A stretch of 64,000 nucleotides of DNA from Bacteroidota bacterium (GTDB lineage: Bacteria > Bacteroidota > Bacteroidia > Chitinophagales > Chitinophagaceae). How positions within the stretch are numbered: position 1 is the first letter of the stretch; each line of letters starts with the position of its first letter. This document shows positions 60,671-64,000 of the stretch, in pieces. A program made the translations under genes and the position numbers. The stretch is from the NCBI GenBank assembly GCA_947448725.1, contig CANFOM010000006.1, positions 62,001 to 126,000 of the forward strand, in the 5' to 3' direction. The notes beneath the pieces are model-generated. The model saw only the letters and a list, made by a program, of their open reading frames with translations. It was not told the origin of the DNA and made no database searches.

Positions 60671-61684
60671 ATGAAAGCCAATTTTCAAACTACATTCCTA
60701 ATCCTTTTGATAAGCATTTGTGCTACTTCAACTATGGCCCAAAATAAAAACTTCAGAGTAAAGCAGGAGTTCTCCATTAAGAGTACTGGAGGATGGGATT
60801 ATTTAAGTGTCAACGAAGATAAATTATATGTTTCCCATGGTTCTCAAGTAAACATACTTAATAAAACAACGGGAGATTCCATAAGTTTTATACCTAATAC
60901 TACGGGTATTCATGGAATCGCATTTGATCCAATTCATAAATTAGGTTTCACAAGTAATGGCCGATTAAATAATGTGTTTGCTTTTGACATTCATACAAAT
61001 GAAGTGAAAGCAACCATCGCTACAGGAGAGAATCCTGATGCAATTATGTATGATCCTTTTTCTAAAACCATTATCACTTGTAATGGAAGAAGTAAAGATT
61101 TAACATTTATTGATGCTACTACTTTGCAAGTAATTGCAACAGTGGCAGTGGGTGGCAAACCCGAAACAGCCGTTTCCAATGAAGCTGGTAAAATATTTGT
61201 AAACGTTGAAGATAAAAATGAAATTGTAGTAATTAATGCTAAAACATTTTTAGTAGAAGCACACTGGAGCATTGCACCTATCGAATCTCCTACAGGCTTG
61301 GCCATTGACATAGCTACCAAAAGACTTTTTGCTGGTGGTGAAAAATTATTGGGTGTGATTAATGCAGAAACAGGCAAAATGGTTACTACGATTGCTATTG
61401 GTAATGGGTGTGATGGAGTTGCATTTAATAATAAAACCAAGTTACTATTTACTTCAAATGGCGAAGGCACGATGAGTATTATTAAAGAAGAAGATGCAAA
61501 CCATTTTAATTTAATTGAAAATATCCCCACTTTAAAAAGTGCAAGAACCATTGCTTTAGATGAATCTACGAATAAAATATATTTACCCGCTGCAAATTTC
61601 GAACCTTTACCTGCAGATGCAAAACCAAATACGAGAGCTAAAATGATTCCGGGTAGTTTTAAAATTTTAGTAGTAAATAAATAA
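60671..61684 (+). CDS. YncE-like beta-propeller protein
   Basis: 337 aa; signal peptide; YVTN-type repeats (DPFSKTIITCNGRSKDLTFIDATTLQVIATVAVGGKPETAV). Confidence 0.87.
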   Translation: MKANFQTTFLILLISICATSTMAQNKNFRVKQEFSIKSTGGWDYLSVNEDKLYVSHGSQVNILNKTTGDSISFIPNTTGIHGIAFDPIHKLGFTSNGRLNNVFAFDIHTNEVKATIATGENPDAIMYDPFSKTIITCNGRSKDLTFIDATTLQVIATVAVGGKPETAVSNEAGKIFVNVEDKNEIVVINAKTFLVEAHWSIAPIESPTGLAIDIATKRLFAGGEKLLGVINAETGKMVTTIAIGNGCDGVAFNNKTKLLFTSNGEGTMSIIKEEDANHFNLIENIPTLKSARTIALDESTNKIYLPAANFEPLPADAKPNTRAKMIPGSFKILVVNK

Positions 61685-61702
61685 TTCTAGAAAATATTTT
61701 AA

Positions 61703-63919
61703 ATGTTTAGCAAAATAAATAGCGTTTTACTCCTAGTCTTATTTACTTTATTTGCTATTCAAGTAAACGCGCAGGAATTACATGGCACCATCATTGACAA
61801 AATAGAAGGCACCCCCCTAACAGGCGTTTCTATTAAATTGGCAGGCACCAATAAAGGAGTAGTTAGTAATGAAAAAGGTGTTTTTGTTATTCAAAATGTA
61901 CACTACGGCAATATACATTTAATTATAAGTCATACTGGATTTGAGTTAATGGACACTAGCTTTGAATTTACAGAAAAAAATAGTAGCCCCATATTGATTA
62001 GTTTAATCGCAGCAAAAGAAGAATTAGAAGAAGTGATTATCGTATCCTCCTCCAGAACTAATTCAAGAATTGAAGACATGCCTACGAAAGTAGAAGTATT
62101 AGGTGCGGAAGAAGTAAAAGAAGAAAATGGAATTAAACCTGGTAACATAGCAAGTTTATTGGGCGATATTGCTGGCATTCAAATTCAACAAACCAATGCC
62201 GCCACAGGCAATGCCGATATGCGTATTCAAGGTTTGCAAGGAAAATATACACAGATTTTAAGAGATGGTATGCCTTTATTTGGAGGCTATGCAGGTAGCT
62301 TTAGTATTTTACAGATACCCCCTTTAGACTTACAACAAATCGAGTTGGTCAAAGGCGCTAGCTCTACTTTATATGGAGGAGGCGCCATTGCTGGTATGTT
62401 AAATTTAATTTCAAAAAAACCTAAACTGGGCAAACCTGAAAAAAGCTTAACACTTAATTACTCTAGTTTAAAAGAAACCAATTTTAATACTTTCTTTTCT
62501 GGAAGAAATGAAAAAACTGGTTATTCAATTTATGCAGGGACCACCCAACAAAAAGAAGTAGATGTTGATAAGGATGGATTTTCGGATGTACCTGCAGTAA
62601 AAAGTGTTTTTATACATCCTAGATTTTTTATTTATGGGAAAAATAATAGCAATATAACATTGGGTTATACTTTAAATTATGAAGATAGAAATGGAGGGGA
62701 TATGACTGTATTAAATGGAACACCCTCTGCAACGCATCAATTTTTTAATCAAAACAAAACATTACGTAATACCGTTGATGGGGTTTGGGAAAAAAAATTA
62801 GCTAACGGTGGCACACTAACCACCAAAGCCAATTATAGTATGATGAATAGAGCTATCATCACCAATGTATTTGGCATGTCTGGAAAACAAGCAAGCTGGT
62901 ATTCGGAAATGGCTTATGCAAAAAAATATACAGCACATAATTTAGTATTGGGTATTAATTTCAATGGAGAAAATTTTACGAAACAATTACCTGATAGTAG
63001 TCTATTACCCAATGATGCTTTCACCACCCTGGGTGCCTTTGTACAGGACGATTGGAAATTAAATGACTTACTAACCCTGCAATCTGGTATAAGATTAGAC
63101 CATAATAATACCTATGGTAATTTTTTATTGCCTAGAATGTCTCTAATGTATAAGGTGAATAGTCAGGTAACCATGCGAATGGGCGGTGGTGCTGGTTATA
63201 AAACACCAAGCTTATTCAATTCCGAAATGGACGAAAGAGATTATCATTATTTGCAAGGATTTTTACCGGGAATTCAATCTGAAAAATCGGTGGGATATAA
63301 TTATGATATAAATTATAAAACAAGATTAAATAGTTGGGAACTTACCTTAAACCAAACTGTTTTTTATAACGAAGTAAATCATCCTATAATTTACAACTCT
63401 AACAGGTATTATCTTCCGCTTTATCCTGGCTATATTCCTACTTCCCCTATTTATCAATATACCAATGAATCTAATGCTATTAGCTCTAAAGGCATGGAGA
63501 GTTATATTCAAGCAATGAAAGCACCCTATGAAATATATTTTGGATACGTATATACCGATGCAAGAAGAAATTACAATGCTACAAGCCCTCATTTACCCTT
63601 AATAGCCAAGCATAAATTCGCCACTGTTATTGCTTACGAGTTGAGCGAAAATTTTAAAATAGGCATAGAATCATCTTTTACAGGTAAGCAATACTTAGAC
63701 AATGGCAGCAGCACCGACCCTTATTTATTCATGGCAGCGATGATGAGGTATAATATAGGGAAAGCTAGTTTTGTATTGAATTGCGAAAACTTATTTGATC
63801 AACGCCAGAACAAAAATGGCTCGCTAGTGATCCCGCCATATACCAACCCTAGTTTTCCAGAAATTTGGGCTCCTTTAGATGGCAGGGTAGTTAATCTGTC
63901 TATGCATTTAAAATGGTAG
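61703..63919 (+). CDS. TonB-dependent receptor with carboxypeptidase-regulatory-like N-domain
   Basis: 738 aa; GTIIDKIEGTPLTGVSIKLAGTNKGVVSNEKG; plug ...MRIQGLQGKYTQILRDGMPLFGG...IELVKGASSTLYGGGAIAGMLNLISK; terminal VNLSMHLKW. Confidence 0.93.
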   Translation: MFSKINSVLLLVLFTLFAIQVNAQELHGTIIDKIEGTPLTGVSIKLAGTNKGVVSNEKGVFVIQNVHYGNIHLIISHTGFELMDTSFEFTEKNSSPILISLIAAKEELEEVIIVSSSRTNSRIEDMPTKVEVLGAEEVKEENGIKPGNIASLLGDIAGIQIQQTNAATGNADMRIQGLQGKYTQILRDGMPLFGGYAGSFSILQIPPLDLQQIELVKGASSTLYGGGAIAGMLNLISKKPKLGKPEKSLTLNYSSLKETNFNTFFSGRNEKTGYSIYAGTTQQKEVDVDKDGFSDVPAVKSVFIHPRFFIYGKNNSNITLGYTLNYEDRNGGDMTVLNGTPSATHQFFNQNKTLRNTVDGVWEKKLANGGTLTTKANYSMMNRAIITNVFGMSGKQASWYSEMAYAKKYTAHNLVLGINFNGENFTKQLPDSSLLPNDAFTTLGAFVQDDWKLNDLLTLQSGIRLDHNNTYGNFLLPRMSLMYKVNSQVTMRMGGGAGYKTPSLFNSEMDERDYHYLQGFLPGIQSEKSVGYNYDINYKTRLNSWELTLNQTVFYNEVNHPIIYNSNRYYLPLYPGYIPTSPIYQYTNESNAISSKGMESYIQAMKAPYEIYFGYVYTDARRNYNATSPHLPLIAKHKFATVIAYELSENFKIGIESSFTGKQYLDNGSSTDPYLFMAAMMRYNIGKASFVLNCENLFDQRQNKNGSLVIPPYTNPSFPEIWAPLDGRVVNLSMHLKW

Positions 63920-64000
63920 AAAATGCATCCTAAATGTAGGATAATCATTAAAAGTAAATTTTAAATTAAAAGCTAGATTTGTTATATTTAACATAGCTTA

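Noticed and set aside
60991-61551. 186-aa minus-strand ORF
   Set aside because: Fully antisense to the YncE-like CDS; low-complexity Val/Ser/Leu-rich translation with no recognisable motif; a codon-mirror artefact.
1-64000. CRISPR array, prophage, transposon or integron
   Set aside because: No regularly spaced direct repeats, transposase, integrase or phage structural genes seen on reading.

Overview
This 64 kb AT-rich window looks like a Bacteroidota chromosome, probably Chitinophagaceae-like. The signs are TAnnTTTG-type promoters, SusC/TonB-type and 'outer membrane beta-barrel' proteins, NIPSNAP, DUF1684 and DUF4266/DUF3570. I support about 53 protein-coding genes, one tRNA-like gene, several intrinsic terminators and some candidate regulatory repeats. 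I saw no CRISPR array, prophage, transposase or rRNA. Main blocks: (i) an amide-bond neighbourhood with two penicillin-acylase-family Ntn hydrolases flanking two tandem ATP-grasp ligase genes, the second fused to a SET methyltransferase domain; (ii) miscellaneous hydrolases and an ECF sigma / putative anti-sigma / Spy-like cassette; (iii) an EmrAB-TolC type pump, a porin-like protein, and a CusA/CzcA-type RND pump with an OmpR-family two-component system; (iv) a PQQ-dependent dehydrogenase with an internal cytochrome c; (v) a persulfide dioxygenase/rhodanese, TauE and split YeeE/YedE sulfur cluster; (vi) a Trx-ApbE-DUF4266-DUF3570 operon divergent from a cytochrome-b-like membrane protein; (vii) an atypical tRNA-Cys-like gene with A33 and G73; (viii) a YncE/TonB-receptor pair. 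The best candidates for undescribed biology are the ATP-grasp/ATP-grasp-SET pair, the ApbE-DUF4266-DUF3570 cassette with its small Cys-tailed lipoprotein, the tRNA-Cys-like gene, and a CTTAAA-N5-CTTAAT box found upstream of both the two-component genes and the RND operon. All family calls come from reading motifs by eye; no database search was run.
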